From Fibrobacter sp. (GTDB taxonomy: Bacteria; Fibrobacterota; Fibrobacteria; Fibrobacterales; Fibrobacteraceae): 63,707 bases of DNA. Position 1 is the stretch's first letter. Each line of letters opens with the position of its first letter. The notes beneath the pieces are model-generated. The model was not told the origin of the DNA. It saw only the letters and a list, made by a program, of their open reading frames with translations, and ran no database searches. The translations under genes were made by a program, and so were the position numbers. Location of the stretch: positions 1-63,707 of the forward strand of contig JAFXLS010000041.1 of the NCBI GenBank assembly GCA_017530965.1, in the 5' to 3' direction. Of this stretch, positions 51,286-60,024 are shown piece after piece.

Positions 51286-52586
51286 TATAGAGTCTCCACC
51301 ATGTCCAGGCTGAAAACCGGGATATGGAACTTGTCGGCAATGGCCTTGCGTTCGGCAAAGGAATCGTCGATGAAAATCGCGTCGGTGTTGTCGACAAAGT
51401 CAACCTTCTTTTCGGACGGATCCAGATGGATAATTCTGTCGAATACCTGACGTATGCGGAGCTTGTCCAGGAGTTCGTCCAGTTTGCCCAGCTTCACGTC
51501 GTCGTGGCGGGAAAGGAGCGTGACCTTGATTCCCTTGTTGACGCAGCGGTAAAGGTAGGCCATCAGCGCGTCGTTCACGAACTGCTTTTCCAGGTAAATA
51601 CAATCGTCGAAATCAACAAAGACTTCGCTGTATTTCAGGTCGAGCTTGTATTTGTTGTCTAGCGCGCGGTCCATTTCCACGTCGCAGTTGTTGCGCAGGA
51701 TTGCAACGGGGATGCCGAATGCGTTGAACAGCGACATCAGTGCGAAGTTGATTCCCTGGGCGCGGAACAGCGAAGACGATCCGCCGAAACGGCTTGCGGC
51801 TTCCATGAGCGTGAGCTTTCCCTGTGCGTCGCGCTTGACCTGGTAGAACCATGCCCCGCTGAACTTTATGGCCGAATTGATTTTCTTTGCGAACTCCACG
51901 AATTCTTCCGCGTCTTCCTTGACGGGCTTCGTGTTGACGCTGATTCCGTTCATGATGCGGCAACGCTCGCGTGCGGCGGCGAAAAGCATTTCCCCGTTGC
52001 CTGCGGTAAAGCAGTCGACGGTGTATTCCTTGCCTGGCAAGAATTCCGAGAGGATGCAGGAGGGGTACAGTTCCAGGTGTGCCTTGAGGTCTTCAGCGCT
52101 CGTGATTTTCTTTGCACCGCGGCTGCCGTAGCCTATGTCGGGTTTTGCAAAGACGGGAAAGGCGCTCTCGCCGATTTGCAGCAGTTCTGCCGCAGAAAAT
52201 GTTCTCGGCGTCTTGACGATGCCTTCCAGCACCTTGTAAGTTTTCGACTTGGAAAGGCAAATTTGCGTAGTCTCCACGTCGGGCGCGACCACCTTGCAGC
52301 CGATTTCGCTCTCGTTCCTTTTCAGAATTTCGATGACAGCGTCCATGGCCGGGTAAATGGCGTCGATGCTGTATTTCGAGACGACCTTTTTTATGGCGGG
52401 GATGAAGTCCGGCGACGTGATGAAGGGAAGCCCGTCCACGTAGTTCTCGAAGACGAATTTCCCGTGATCGTTTACGGAACTCGCTCCGATCAGGTTGAAG
52501 TGCGTGGAATTCTTGACGGACCTGTACACTTCCAGGGCGATTTCGGAACCGCACGGGAAAACCAGGATGTTCTTTTTATTCGCCAT
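51285..52586 (-). CDS. ATP-grasp ligase fused to a HAD-like hydrolase
   Basis: A 433-residue two-domain protein. Residues 1-310 form an ATP-grasp ligase of the carbamoyl-phosphate-synthase/PylC-like type: [18 protein letters not shown], then ATP-binding [17 protein letters not shown] (about 145-161), [19 protein letters not shown] (about 178-196) and the metal-binding [18 protein letters not shown] (about 258-275). Residues 315-433 form a HAD domain with [11 protein letters not shown] (motif I, about 322-332), VTLLSRHDD (motif II), a later Lys and [12 protein letters not shown] (motif IV). ATP-grasp enzymes join an acid and an amine or thiol using ATP. The partner HAD domain suggests a phosphorylated substrate. 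The operon places it in modifying the phosphonate or an aminosugar; the actual substrates are unknown. Confidence 0.85.
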   Translation of the reverse strand: MANKKNILVFPCGSEIALEVYRSVKNSTHFNLIGASSVNDHGKFVFENYVDGLPFITSPDFIPAIKKVVSKYSIDAIYPAMDAVIEILKRNESEIGCKVVAPDVETTQICLSKSKTYKVLEGIVKTPRTFSAAELLQIGESAFPVFAKPDIGYGSRGAKKITSAEDLKAHLELYPSCILSEFLPGKEYTVDCFTAGNGEMLFAAARERCRIMNGISVNTKPVKEDAEEFVEFAKKINSAIKFSGAWFYQVKRDAQGKLTLMEAASRFGGSSSLFRAQGINFALMSLFNAFGIPVAILRNNCDVEMDRALDNKYKLDLKYSEVFVDFDDCIYLEKQFVNDALMAYLYRCVNKGIKVTLLSRHDDVKLGKLDELLDKLRIRQVFDRIIHLDPSEKKVDFVDNTDAIFIDDSFAERKAIADKFHIPVFSLDMVETL

Positions 52587-52599
52587 TGGAACGTCCGCG

Positions 52600-53715
52600 T
52601 TACTTCTTGTTGACTACGATGTCAATAATCCTGTCGGTGCTTTCGCTGTCGAGCCCGGCAAACATCGGCAGACACAGCACTTGGTCGGCGAGTTTATGGG
52701 CTACGGGCAGGTTGTCCGGCCTAGCCGATTCGAGTCCCTTGTAGGCGCTGAACGTGCTGATGAGCGGGTAGAAGTAACGTCTGCCGTAGATGTCGTGTTC
52801 TTGCAGCGTGGCGTACAGGGTGTCACGGCTCATGCCGTATTCCTTCTCGTCGACAAATATCGGGAAGTAGGCGTAGTTGTGACGGACTCCTTCGAGATCT
52901 TTCAGCATGCGGATGCCGGGAACGTCCTTGAGGGCGGCCCTGTAGCGTTCGGCGGTGGCCTTGCGCTTCGCGATGGCGTCGTCCACCTGCTTCAGGTTCA
53001 AGAGCCCGTATGCGGCGCGGATTTCGTCCATCTTGCTGTTGATGCCGGGGGCGACGACGGTCGTTTCGCCGGCAAAGCCAAAGTTTTTCAGGTAGTCGAT
53101 GCGCTTCTTGGTGGCGGCATCGTGGCAAATGAGGGCGCCACCTTCCACGGTGTTGTACACCTTTGTGGCATGGAAACTGAGCGTGCTCATGTCGCCCTGC
53201 TTCAAGATGGATTCCCCGTTCACCCTAACGCCAAAGGCGTGGGCCGCGTCATAGATCACCTTGAGGCCGTAGATGTCGGCGATTTCCTGGATACGGGCGG
53301 TATTGCAAGGCGTGCCGTAAACATGCACGGGCATGATGGCTGTCGTGTGCGGGGTGATGGCCGCCTCGATTTTTTCGGGGTCAATGTTGCCGGTCTTTTC
53401 GTCGACGTCGACATAGACGGGCTTGAGTCCGTTCCACCAGATGGAATGTGTCGTTGCGACAAAGCTATAAGGGGTGGTAATCACTTCGCCGGTGATGCGC
53501 ATGGCCTGCAGCGCCGTGATGAGCGGAAGCGTTCCGTTCGTGAAAAGGCTGATGTATTCGACGCCCAGGTATTCGGCGAGCGCTTTTTCGAGTTCCTTGT
53601 GGTAATGGCCGTTGTTGGTGAGCCATTTGCGGTCCCAGATGTCTTTGAGCATCGGGATGAAATCATCCAGCGACGGGAGCAATGGGGACGTGACGGTAAT
53701 AGACTTGTCAGGCAT
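52600..53715 (-). CDS. DegT/DnrJ/EryC1-family sugar aminotransferase
   Basis: A 371-residue PLP-dependent aminotransferase of the DegT/DnrJ/EryC1/StrS class, which aminates nucleotide-linked keto-sugars. Visible motifs are LFTNGTLPLITALQAM (about 57-72), TTPYSFVATTHSIWWNG (about 79-95), VYDAAHAFGVRVNG (PLP-binding Asp, about 155-168) and LSFHATKVYNTVEGG with the PLP lysine near 185. The HATKVxNTxEGG form is typical of enzymes making 4-amino-4,6-dideoxyhexoses. The gene overlaps the Wzx stop by eight bases. It could supply an amino-sugar to the repeat unit. A role as 2-aminoethylphosphonate transaminase is unlikely from the family. Confidence 0.9.
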   Translation of the reverse strand: MPDKSITVTSPLLPSLDDFIPMLKDIWDRKWLTNNGHYHKELEKALAEYLGVEYISLFTNGTLPLITALQAMRITGEVITTPYSFVATTHSIWWNGLKPVYVDVDEKTGNIDPEKIEAAITPHTTAIMPVHVYGTPCNTARIQEIADIYGLKVIYDAAHAFGVRVNGESILKQGDMSTLSFHATKVYNTVEGGALICHDAATKKRIDYLKNFGFAGETTVVAPGINSKMDEIRAAYGLLNLKQVDDAIAKRKATAERYRAALKDVPGIRMLKDLEGVRHNYAYFPIFVDEKEYGMSRDTLYATLQEHDIYGRRYFYPLISTFSAYKGLESARPDNLPVAHKLADQVLCLPMFAGLDSESTDRIIDIVVNKK

Positions 53716-55156
53716 GTTTGTCCGTAAATTCCTTGATGGTTTTGATTAAGTAATCCAAACATTCAAAATGTAATATTTTTGCCAATCCGATGTAGCAGAC
53801 AATGCCCACAATTCCTTCTAAAACAAGAGTCAGATAGGGGCTTGCATCAACGAGTGAAATGAGATATAGAACAACGCCCATGACCGCGGTTAAAAAGACA
53901 GAAGGGAAAATGTCCTTAAACTGTTCTAGGTAGCTGTATTGAACCAGTCTCTTGTTCGGGAAGGCGTTCACGATCGAACTGATGACGGAGGAAACGCAAA
54001 CGCCGTAGGCGATGCCGATCGGCGATTTGAAGTACAGCAGAACCGCGACGAGCAGGGCAATGCCATAGGCCTTCTTGATAATTTCCAGCTTCAGGAAAAT
54101 GTCGCTGCGCCCCATCGCATTTATGGCGGAAAGATTGGATGTGTGGATGGGGTAGAAAGCGTAGACAAAACAATAGGCGTGAATATAGGGAACCGTGGGG
54201 AGCCATTTTTCGCCGAGCAAAACAAGAACGAGTGGGTTTGCGGCGATGGCAAGCCCTGTCATCAAGGGCAATATCAAGAAAGAACTTGTGATGATGGCGC
54301 GCCTCATGAGCCGTTTAACCTGCGGCTTGTCGTCTTGATGGGCGGCCAGGGAAGGGAGCATTACCGATTGGATTGTGGAGTTTACGTTGCAGACGACGAT
54401 GTTCGGGAAATGGTCTCCGCGATTGTAGAAGGCCAGGTCGGCGGGAGTGAACATCTTACCGATGAGAAGCCCGCGCAAATTTTCATACCCGGAATCAATC
54501 AAGGACGACAACAGCAATTTCCATCCGAATGAAAGCAGCCCTTTGAGCCTGTTGAAGGAAAACTGGAGCTGTGGACGCCAGGGGACGGTAAACCACATGA
54601 TAATGATTGCAAGCGACATGTTCGACAGCTGCTGGGCGACAAGGGCCCAAGCGCCCAATCCTCCGGCGGCGCATGCGATGCCGATGGCTCCCGATGGAAT
54701 GATTGCCCCGAGACTCCTGAAAAAGAGCTTCTTGAACATCATGTGGCGTGAAATGTATGCGAGCTGAATGGAGTTGATCGAACCCAGAAAAAGCAATAGG
54801 GAAAGAACCCTGAGGATGGGAGTCAGGTGCTCTTTATGATAGAATTCGGCAAGGACGGGTGCCGTAAAAAACAGTACGATGTACAGAACGCCCGCAAGCG
54901 AGAAACTGGCGATAAAAACGGAGGCAAAGTCGAGATCGTCGGAATCCTTTTTCTGGATAAGGGCGGTGTTCAGGCCACTTTGTACAAATACGTTTGCCAG
55001 AGCGATAAAGATGGTCACGATTGCCACTAAACCGAAATCGTCGGGAGCAAGGATGCGCGCAAGTACGATGGAAACCACAAATTGTGTGATTTGTGTGCCC
55101 ATTCTTTCGAGGTATTTCCAGAATAACGACGATATTATGGTTCGTTTAGACGGCAT
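53708..55156 (-). CDS. Wzx-type polysaccharide flippase
   Basis: A 482-residue polytopic membrane protein with about 12-14 hydrophobic segments. The N-terminus (SLFWKYLERMGTQITQFVVSIVLARILAPDDFGLVAIV) is typical of the Polysacc_synt_3 flippase family in the MOP superfamily, which moves lipid-linked repeat units across the inner membrane. The start is placed at the ATG at 55156; the open frame begins three codons earlier only with a TTG. With the Wzy-like gene at 39954 and the Wzc kinase upstream in the same operon, it completes a Wzx/Wzy-dependent export system. It overlaps the aminotransferase start by eight bases. Confidence 0.9.
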   Translation of the reverse strand: MPSKRTIISSLFWKYLERMGTQITQFVVSIVLARILAPDDFGLVAIVTIFIALANVFVQSGLNTALIQKKDSDDLDFASVFIASFSLAGVLYIVLFFTAPVLAEFYHKEHLTPILRVLSLLLFLGSINSIQLAYISRHMMFKKLFFRSLGAIIPSGAIGIACAAGGLGAWALVAQQLSNMSLAIIIMWFTVPWRPQLQFSFNRLKGLLSFGWKLLLSSLIDSGYENLRGLLIGKMFTPADLAFYNRGDHFPNIVVCNVNSTIQSVMLPSLAAHQDDKPQVKRLMRRAIITSSFLILPLMTGLAIAANPLVLVLLGEKWLPTVPYIHAYCFVYAFYPIHTSNLSAINAMGRSDIFLKLEIIKKAYGIALLVAVLLYFKSPIGIAYGVCVSSVISSIVNAFPNKRLVQYSYLEQFKDIFPSVFLTAVMGVVLYLISLVDASPYLTLVLEGIVGIVCYIGLAKILHFECLDYLIKTIKEFTDKHA

Positions 55157-55201
55157 GTTGTTCAAATAATTGCGTAAGAACCTATGATGTGTACGGGGTG
55201 A

Positions 55202-56701
55202 TTAGTCTTTGCCGGTATAATTGTTGTTCACGCAGAAGAAAGGAAGCTTCGCTGTGGACTTCAATTGTTCTGAAGCCTGCTTAGGTGGCGTATGAAAGAA
55301 ATCACCGTCGTTGTATGTTGGGTTATTGTAAATTACATACGTGATCGGCTGCTGTTCTTTATCTATCCATAAAAGGATTCCTTGCTTGACGGCGCAATCG
55401 AATCCCGTCGAGTCACTATTCTCGTCTATGGGTTCATAAGTACAGTTTGCATTTCCGAAGTTTTCTCCTTCGATGAAAAAATTACTTGCTGTTATATATT
55501 TTGTGTACAAATTGGTTGCATTATTATGCTCGGTTTCATGACGCTCTATAATTCTTTCCCACTCTTCATTGTCTTCAAATTCCCAAGACTCATAGATTTC
55601 TGCTGCTCTCGGCGGGACAGGTGTCGTTGTGGTAAGATAATTCACCAATCTGTTGAGATCGTCTTCCGTTGCTAAATGAAATCCTGCAGATTTCGTGTCG
55701 TTCAGATTCCATGTTAAATCTTCGCAATATTTTTTTGCGCTTTCAAAATCAAGTACCATGTCTTTTTGGCCTATCGTCCATACCTGGGTTCCCCAAGAAT
55801 GTGTGCCAGTCAAATAGTTGCTCGCCCCCTTTGCGGCAACAGAGTCAAGACTTAAATCTTTTACGGACCATCTTCCTTTGCGATCGCAAGTCAGCATTCC
55901 TCCTAGTTGCTGTTCGGGTTCGGTTTTTGCGTAGCATAGCATCCCAAGCGATTTCTCTGATTTTGTTGTGTCGCGCCATTCCCCTTGATTGGAGCAAATT
56001 TTGCCGTTTTGCGTTGTCCCGATTTTTTCATTAGTACAACCAGAATGCATATTTTCTTCAAAAAAAGTTGCTAAGCGAACGGTGGTGCCGTCGCAAGTAT
56101 ATGACCTCTGCATGAGATTTTCGTAGAATCTTCCTTTACCAACGAAACCATCTTGCTTGGAAAGACAAATTCCGACGGAGTCCAGTCTCAACGAGTCGGC
56201 TCGTGTTGCAATCGTGGCTTCTCCGTTTTTGCATATAAAGGGTTTATTTGAGAAAATGTCCTGTTGTTGGTAAATCTCGGTTGCAGAGGCGTTTTCGCAT
56301 ATGGAACTACTCGATTCTGCTTTTTTTCCGTTGGAACTAGATGAGCCAGCCTTGCTTGAACTGGAACCCTTTTCGTTGGAACTAGATATGTCAGGCGTGC
56401 TTGAACTGGAACCCTTTTCGTTGGAACTAGATGAGCCAGCCTTGCTTGAACTAGAACCTTTTTTGCTGGAGCTAGATATGCCAGCCTTGCTTGAACTGGA
56501 TTTGTTTGAACTTGAACTTTTAGAGAGGCTTGAAGAGGAATCTGTTTCATCATTGTGCCCGATTTCTTCAGCTTCGGCCACCGCCACGGGAGCAACATCG
56601 AATGAGTCTGCATTGCTGCACGCTTCAAAAAGGAAGGATGCCGCGATTCCGAAAATTATTGGGAATGCGCAGGTTGATTTTCTTAGAATGTTTCGGAGCA
56701 T
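55202..56701 (-). CDS. Serine-rich lipoprotein, possibly FISUMP-like
   Basis: A 499-residue probable lipoprotein. The ATG at 56701 is preferred because AGG lies six bases upstream; the ATG at 56713 would add four residues but has no ribosome site. The signal ends FLFEACSNAD, a lipobox-like site with an unusual Glu before the Ala. A polyserine linker (about 55-135) is built from a 15-residue repeat. The C-terminal part has cysteine pairs (FICKNGE, YTCDGTTV, CSNQGEWRDT, LTCDRKGRW) and a region WTIGQKDMVLDFESAKKYCE plus GFHLATEDDLNRLVNYLT that resembles the Fibrobacter major paralogous (FISUMP) domain or a C-lectin-like fold. It lies between Wzc and Wzx, so it may be an outer-membrane component of the export machinery, though the family usually is not. 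Confidence 0.7.
   Translation of the reverse strand: MLRNILRKSTCAFPIIFGIAASFLFEACSNADSFDVAPVAVAEAEEIGHNDETDSSSSLSKSSSSNKSSSSKAGISSSSKKGSSSSKAGSSSSNEKGSSSSTPDISSSNEKGSSSSKAGSSSSNGKKAESSSSICENASATEIYQQQDIFSNKPFICKNGEATIATRADSLRLDSVGICLSKQDGFVGKGRFYENLMQRSYTCDGTTVRLATFFEENMHSGCTNEKIGTTQNGKICSNQGEWRDTTKSEKSLGMLCYAKTEPEQQLGGMLTCDRKGRWSVKDLSLDSVAAKGASNYLTGTHSWGTQVWTIGQKDMVLDFESAKKYCEDLTWNLNDTKSAGFHLATEDDLNRLVNYLTTTTPVPPRAAEIYESWEFEDNEEWERIIERHETEHNNATNLYTKYITASNFFIEGENFGNANCTYEPIDENSDSTGFDCAVKQGILLWIDKEQQPITYVIYNNPTYNDGDFFHTPPKQASEQLKSTAKLPFFCVNNNYTGKD
56331..56510 (-). repeat. 45-bp tandem repeat encoding the polyserine linker
   Basis: About four tandem units of 45 bases begin near 56331, 56376, 56421 and 56466. 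Each encodes on the minus strand a variant of SSSSKAGSSSSNEKG. The units are close to identical at the DNA level, so copy number may vary by slippage or recombination without breaking the frame. Confidence 0.85.
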
Positions 56702-56722
56702 AGACCGCCTCATTGCTGCTAA

Positions 56723-58822
56723 TTAGTATTTCCCGTACTTGTAGCCGAAGCCGTCGGAATGACTGTGCTCGTACTTGTTGATGACGAAACAGGCGTGTGC
56801 GCTAGTATTGCCCTTGAGCAGCTGCTTCATACCGTCCTGGATGGCTTCAATGCTATGCTTGTTGTACTCGATGACCATCACGACCTGCGAAGCGACTCGG
56901 CAGGCGAGGGCTGCGTCGGTAACGAGCATGATGGGCGGAGTATCGATAATGATGAGGTCGTACTGGTTTTCTAGCTCTGCAATCGTATTGGAGAAGTGCT
57001 TGGAACCAAGAAGTTCGGACGGGTTGCTTGGGACGGTTCCGCAAGGAATCACGTCGAGATGTTCCACTTCTGTCTTGTAGATGATGTCGGAAAGCTCCGC
57101 ATTATGGAGCAGAAGCTGGGAAAGACCCTTGTTGCGCTTGATTCCGAATTCCTTGTGCAAGCGGCCCTTGCGGAGGTCGGCGTCGATGAGCAGGACCTTT
57201 TTGTCGAGTCCGGCGCACAGGGCGGCAAGGTTTACGGAGATGAAGCTCTTTCCTACGCCGGGGATAAGTCCGCTGATGCCGATGACCTTGCTGTGACCTT
57301 CCTCCATGCTGAATTCGAGAGAACTGCGGAGGGCTCGTAGAGATTCCACTGCCACGTCGTCGGGTTCGACCACGGCGAGAGGCCTTGTCCCCTTCGTCCC
57401 GTTCGGGTTGCCTTTGGGCACCTTCGCGTAGATGCTGTACCCGGTCTCGCGTTCAATGAAGTTCGCATCGCGGACACCGTTGCTGAACTTGTTCTTGATT
57501 ACGACGATGAGAGCTCCCGCTAGGAAGCCGAGGAAAAGGGCAAGGCAGACAATGACGGTCTTTTTCGGCTTGACCGGTCGCGAGACTTCTTCGGCATAGT
57601 CGATGATACGTACCGATCCGACTTCACCTGCAGAGACCAGCTTCAACTGCTGAATGTTGTTGAGCATGGTCGTGTACAGGATCTTGGTCATGTCCACTTC
57701 GTTGGTCAGCTTGAGAACTTCTTGCTGGGTCGCAGGAAGCTTCTTGGTCTCGCTCGTGTTAAGCGCGAGTTGATGCTTCAGTGTCGCTTCCTGTTCTTCC
57801 AATGTCTTGATTGTGGGGTGTTCCGGCTGGAACAGACGAACGGCATCTTTCTTTTTCTGCTGGAGGTTCAGGAGGTCTTGCTGCAGTTTCGTCCTGTTTT
57901 CAAGAATAATTCTTGTTTCCGCGTTGATGTCGATGGAGCCGATTTTGTTACGGTAGGTGTTGAACTTCAAGAGGGAGCTGTCCATCTGCGCCTTGACTTC
58001 GGGCAACTGCTTTTCCAGGAATTCAAGCGTCTTCTGGGCTTCGGCGTTGCGCTGTTCCACATTTTGGCGCAAGTAGGTCGTGGCGATTTCGTTCAGGATG
58101 TCTGTCGCCCTGTCCGGATAGATATCTTGGTAGCTGAATTCGAGAATACCTGTCTTTTTGCCTTTTTCCTTGACGTCAAATGCCTTCTTGAATGCGGAAA
58201 TGGCCGTGAGACGGTCCATCTTGGTCAAACTGAATTTCTGCTTCTTTTTGGCATACATCTTGAAAATGCTGAATACGACGGTGTCGCCAGCATAGGGGAC
58301 ACGGTATGTCTGACCAACGATGCCTTCGACGATTTTTTTGTTGTGGTGGTCGTACAGAGCGAATTGCGTGCTGTCATCCATTGCCACGGCCGTCCATGGC
58401 ATCTGATCTTCCTCGACCGGGAGCTTTTCCCAGGGGACTTCGAACTGGTTGAGTTCCATTCGTCCTTCGCGGTGGAAAAGACGGTTGAACCTGCTCGTGG
58501 GTTCTGCGATATACTGCAACCGCATCTTGTCTACGGCATCGCCTATAATCTGCCGGCTTTTGATAAGTTCGATTTCGGTTTCGGCGGGGCTGGTGGTCGC
58601 AAAGAGGTTCCCGAGGCCAGCCATCATTCCTGCGCCCTTGTTGTTCTTGGATTCAATCTGTAGCAGAGCGTCAACTTGGTAAATCGGTCTGATCCACATT
58701 GCTACGAAAACGCCAACTGCCCCTGCCAGAATAATACAGGGAAGCATGATGTGCCAATTCTTGGCGAGGTCCTTCAGCAGGTCAAAAAGGTCTGTTTCTT
58801 CTTTTTTCGACGACAAAGCCAT
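56723..58822 (-). CDS. Wzc-type polysaccharide co-polymerase and tyrosine autokinase
   Basis: A 699-residue inner-membrane protein. A first membrane helix lies near 28-48 and a second near 415-437, bracketing a periplasmic Wzz domain with coiled-coil (about 240-350) and the proline-rich RPVKPKK motif just before the second helix. The cytoplasmic BY-kinase domain has Walker A GLIPGVGKSFIS (about 515-526), Walker A' LLIDADLRKGRLHKE, Walker B LIIIDTPP and a C-terminal tyrosine cluster, GFGYKYGKY. Wzc controls chain length and export of capsule through autophosphorylation of these tyrosines. It is the first gene of the minus-strand operon, diverging from the PEGA gene over 158 bases. Confidence 0.93.
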   Translation of the reverse strand: MALSSKKEETDLFDLLKDLAKNWHIMLPCIILAGAVGVFVAMWIRPIYQVDALLQIESKNNKGAGMMAGLGNLFATTSPAETEIELIKSRQIIGDAVDKMRLQYIAEPTSRFNRLFHREGRMELNQFEVPWEKLPVEEDQMPWTAVAMDDSTQFALYDHHNKKIVEGIVGQTYRVPYAGDTVVFSIFKMYAKKKQKFSLTKMDRLTAISAFKKAFDVKEKGKKTGILEFSYQDIYPDRATDILNEIATTYLRQNVEQRNAEAQKTLEFLEKQLPEVKAQMDSSLLKFNTYRNKIGSIDINAETRIILENRTKLQQDLLNLQQKKKDAVRLFQPEHPTIKTLEEQEATLKHQLALNTSETKKLPATQQEVLKLTNEVDMTKILYTTMLNNIQQLKLVSAGEVGSVRIIDYAEEVSRPVKPKKTVIVCLALFLGFLAGALIVVIKNKFSNGVRDANFIERETGYSIYAKVPKGNPNGTKGTRPLAVVEPDDVAVESLRALRSSLEFSMEEGHSKVIGISGLIPGVGKSFISVNLAALCAGLDKKVLLIDADLRKGRLHKEFGIKRNKGLSQLLLHNAELSDIIYKTEVEHLDVIPCGTVPSNPSELLGSKHFSNTIAELENQYDLIIIDTPPIMLVTDAALACRVASQVVMVIEYNKHSIEAIQDGMKQLLKGNTSAHACFVINKYEHSHSDGFGYKYGKY

Positions 58823-58980
58823 ACAATGTTCCGTTTACTATGTTTTCCAAATACTTCTAAAGGGCGCCCTCTAGAAATCTTGGATTCTAAAATAGCAAAT
58901 AGATTTGGTTGCTGATTGAGAGGGTGGGGCGGAAAAGCTCTTTTTTTTATTAGTTTTAGAATGCTAAAGAGGTATAGAGT
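58823..58980. promoter_or_regulatory. Divergent promoter region between wzc-like and PEGA genes
   Basis: A 158-base gene-free, AT-rich spacer that must contain the promoter of the minus-strand polysaccharide operon and that of the PEGA-domain gene. An AGAGG ribosome site precedes the ATG at 58981. A run of eight T residues (58941-58948) is present. No hexamer pair with good spacing was identified. Confidence 0.35.
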
Positions 58981-60009
58981 ATGCATTTCAAATTTCTTGC
59001 CGGCATTTTAGTGTTGGCGTCCGTTGTTTTTGCGGTTGAACCTGCTGAGAATGCCGCTGCGGTAGAACAGTCCCCCGTCGTGGCGGATGCGCCAGCCATG
59101 GAGTCGACGCCTGTCGCCGGAGATTCCGTCGCCAAAGATTCTTTGCCGGTATCTAGTCCTGTCCAAGCCGATACTGTAGCGGCTCAACAAGTGGCTCCAG
59201 GGCTGGACTTGTCTAAATTGACCGCCCAGGACACGGAAGACTATGGCGAGTATACGCGCAGAATTGCGCTGTTGGAAGACAGCATAAAGGTGACCGAGGA
59301 AGCTCTGCGCCTGCGAATGGAATCGGCGACGGACATCCTTCCTCCCCTTGAACCCAAGGGTGAAAACGAATCGGATTCCGCTTACGAAGCGCGCCAGTTC
59401 CAGTACGATGTCGAGAAGCACAAGGCTATGCGCGAAAAAGAGGATGCCGCTGCCGTGATGGCCCGTCTCGGCGAAATGAAGGCCGCCGTGAACACCCTTA
59501 AGAAAATACAGATGGAGATGTTTGCTTCGCTGCTCGTGAATACGGTCCCCGAAAAAGCTTCGGTGAAGATCTCGTCGCAACCGCAGACACTGGAATCTCC
59601 GGCCCGTTTTACCCAGGTTGTCCCGGAATCCTTGACGGTGAGCGTGAATCTGGACGGGTACGTATCGCAGAACCTGCCCTTGGTGCTCAAGGCCTGCGAA
59701 AATAAGGAAATAGACGTGACGTTGGTGGCGCTGGCCGATGCTTCCGAAAAGGCGAAGGATGGCTGGACATGGCGTGGCTATGCACGCGTTTCTTCGCTAG
59801 TGGCTGCGGCCGGGTTTCTCGGAGCTGGCCTGCTCGAAAACAAGATAGCCTCCGACCGTGCCAACGATTACAACAACCTTGCCGTCCGTACGCAAAAGGA
59901 TCGCGATGCGGCGGAACACGACATTAACCAGCGCCAGACGCTGCGTGGCGTATATTACGGGATTGCCGGCGCCCTTGCTGTGTTTGGCGTGGCGACATTC
60001 TTCTTTTAG
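58981..60009 (+). CDS. PEGA-domain membrane protein
   Basis: A 342-residue protein with a signal peptide (MHFKFLAGILVLASVVFA), an alanine/proline/valine-rich linker (about 20-75), a helical segment likely to be coiled coil (about 80-180) and a PEGA-like beta domain at about 183-255 (ASVKISSQPQTLESPARF and SVNLDGYVSQNL). Two hydrophobic stretches near the end (about 270-290 and 320-342) could be membrane helices. PEGA domains are usually surface or periplasmic binding modules. It is 15 bases upstream of the SppA-like gene and probably co-transcribed. I do not know a function. Confidence 0.75.
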   Translation: MHFKFLAGILVLASVVFAVEPAENAAAVEQSPVVADAPAMESTPVAGDSVAKDSLPVSSPVQADTVAAQQVAPGLDLSKLTAQDTEDYGEYTRRIALLEDSIKVTEEALRLRMESATDILPPLEPKGENESDSAYEARQFQYDVEKHKAMREKEDAAAVMARLGEMKAAVNTLKKIQMEMFASLLVNTVPEKASVKISSQPQTLESPARFTQVVPESLTVSVNLDGYVSQNLPLVLKACENKEIDVTLVALADASEKAKDGWTWRGYARVSSLVAAAGFLGAGLLENKIASDRANDYNNLAVRTQKDRDAAEHDINQRQTLRGVYYGIAGALAVFGVATFFF

Positions 60010-60024
60010 TATAAACGACGGATT

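Noticed and set aside
52600..53715. DegT-type gene as the missing 2-aminoethylphosphonate transaminase
   Set aside because: Its motifs (HATKVYNTVEGG, TTPYSFVAT) are those of nucleotide-sugar aminotransferases, a different subgroup from PhnW.
56331..56510. Regular repeats considered as a CRISPR array
   Set aside because: Units are 45 bases with no unique spacers, are in frame, and encode a serine-rich linker in a long open frame; no cas genes are present.
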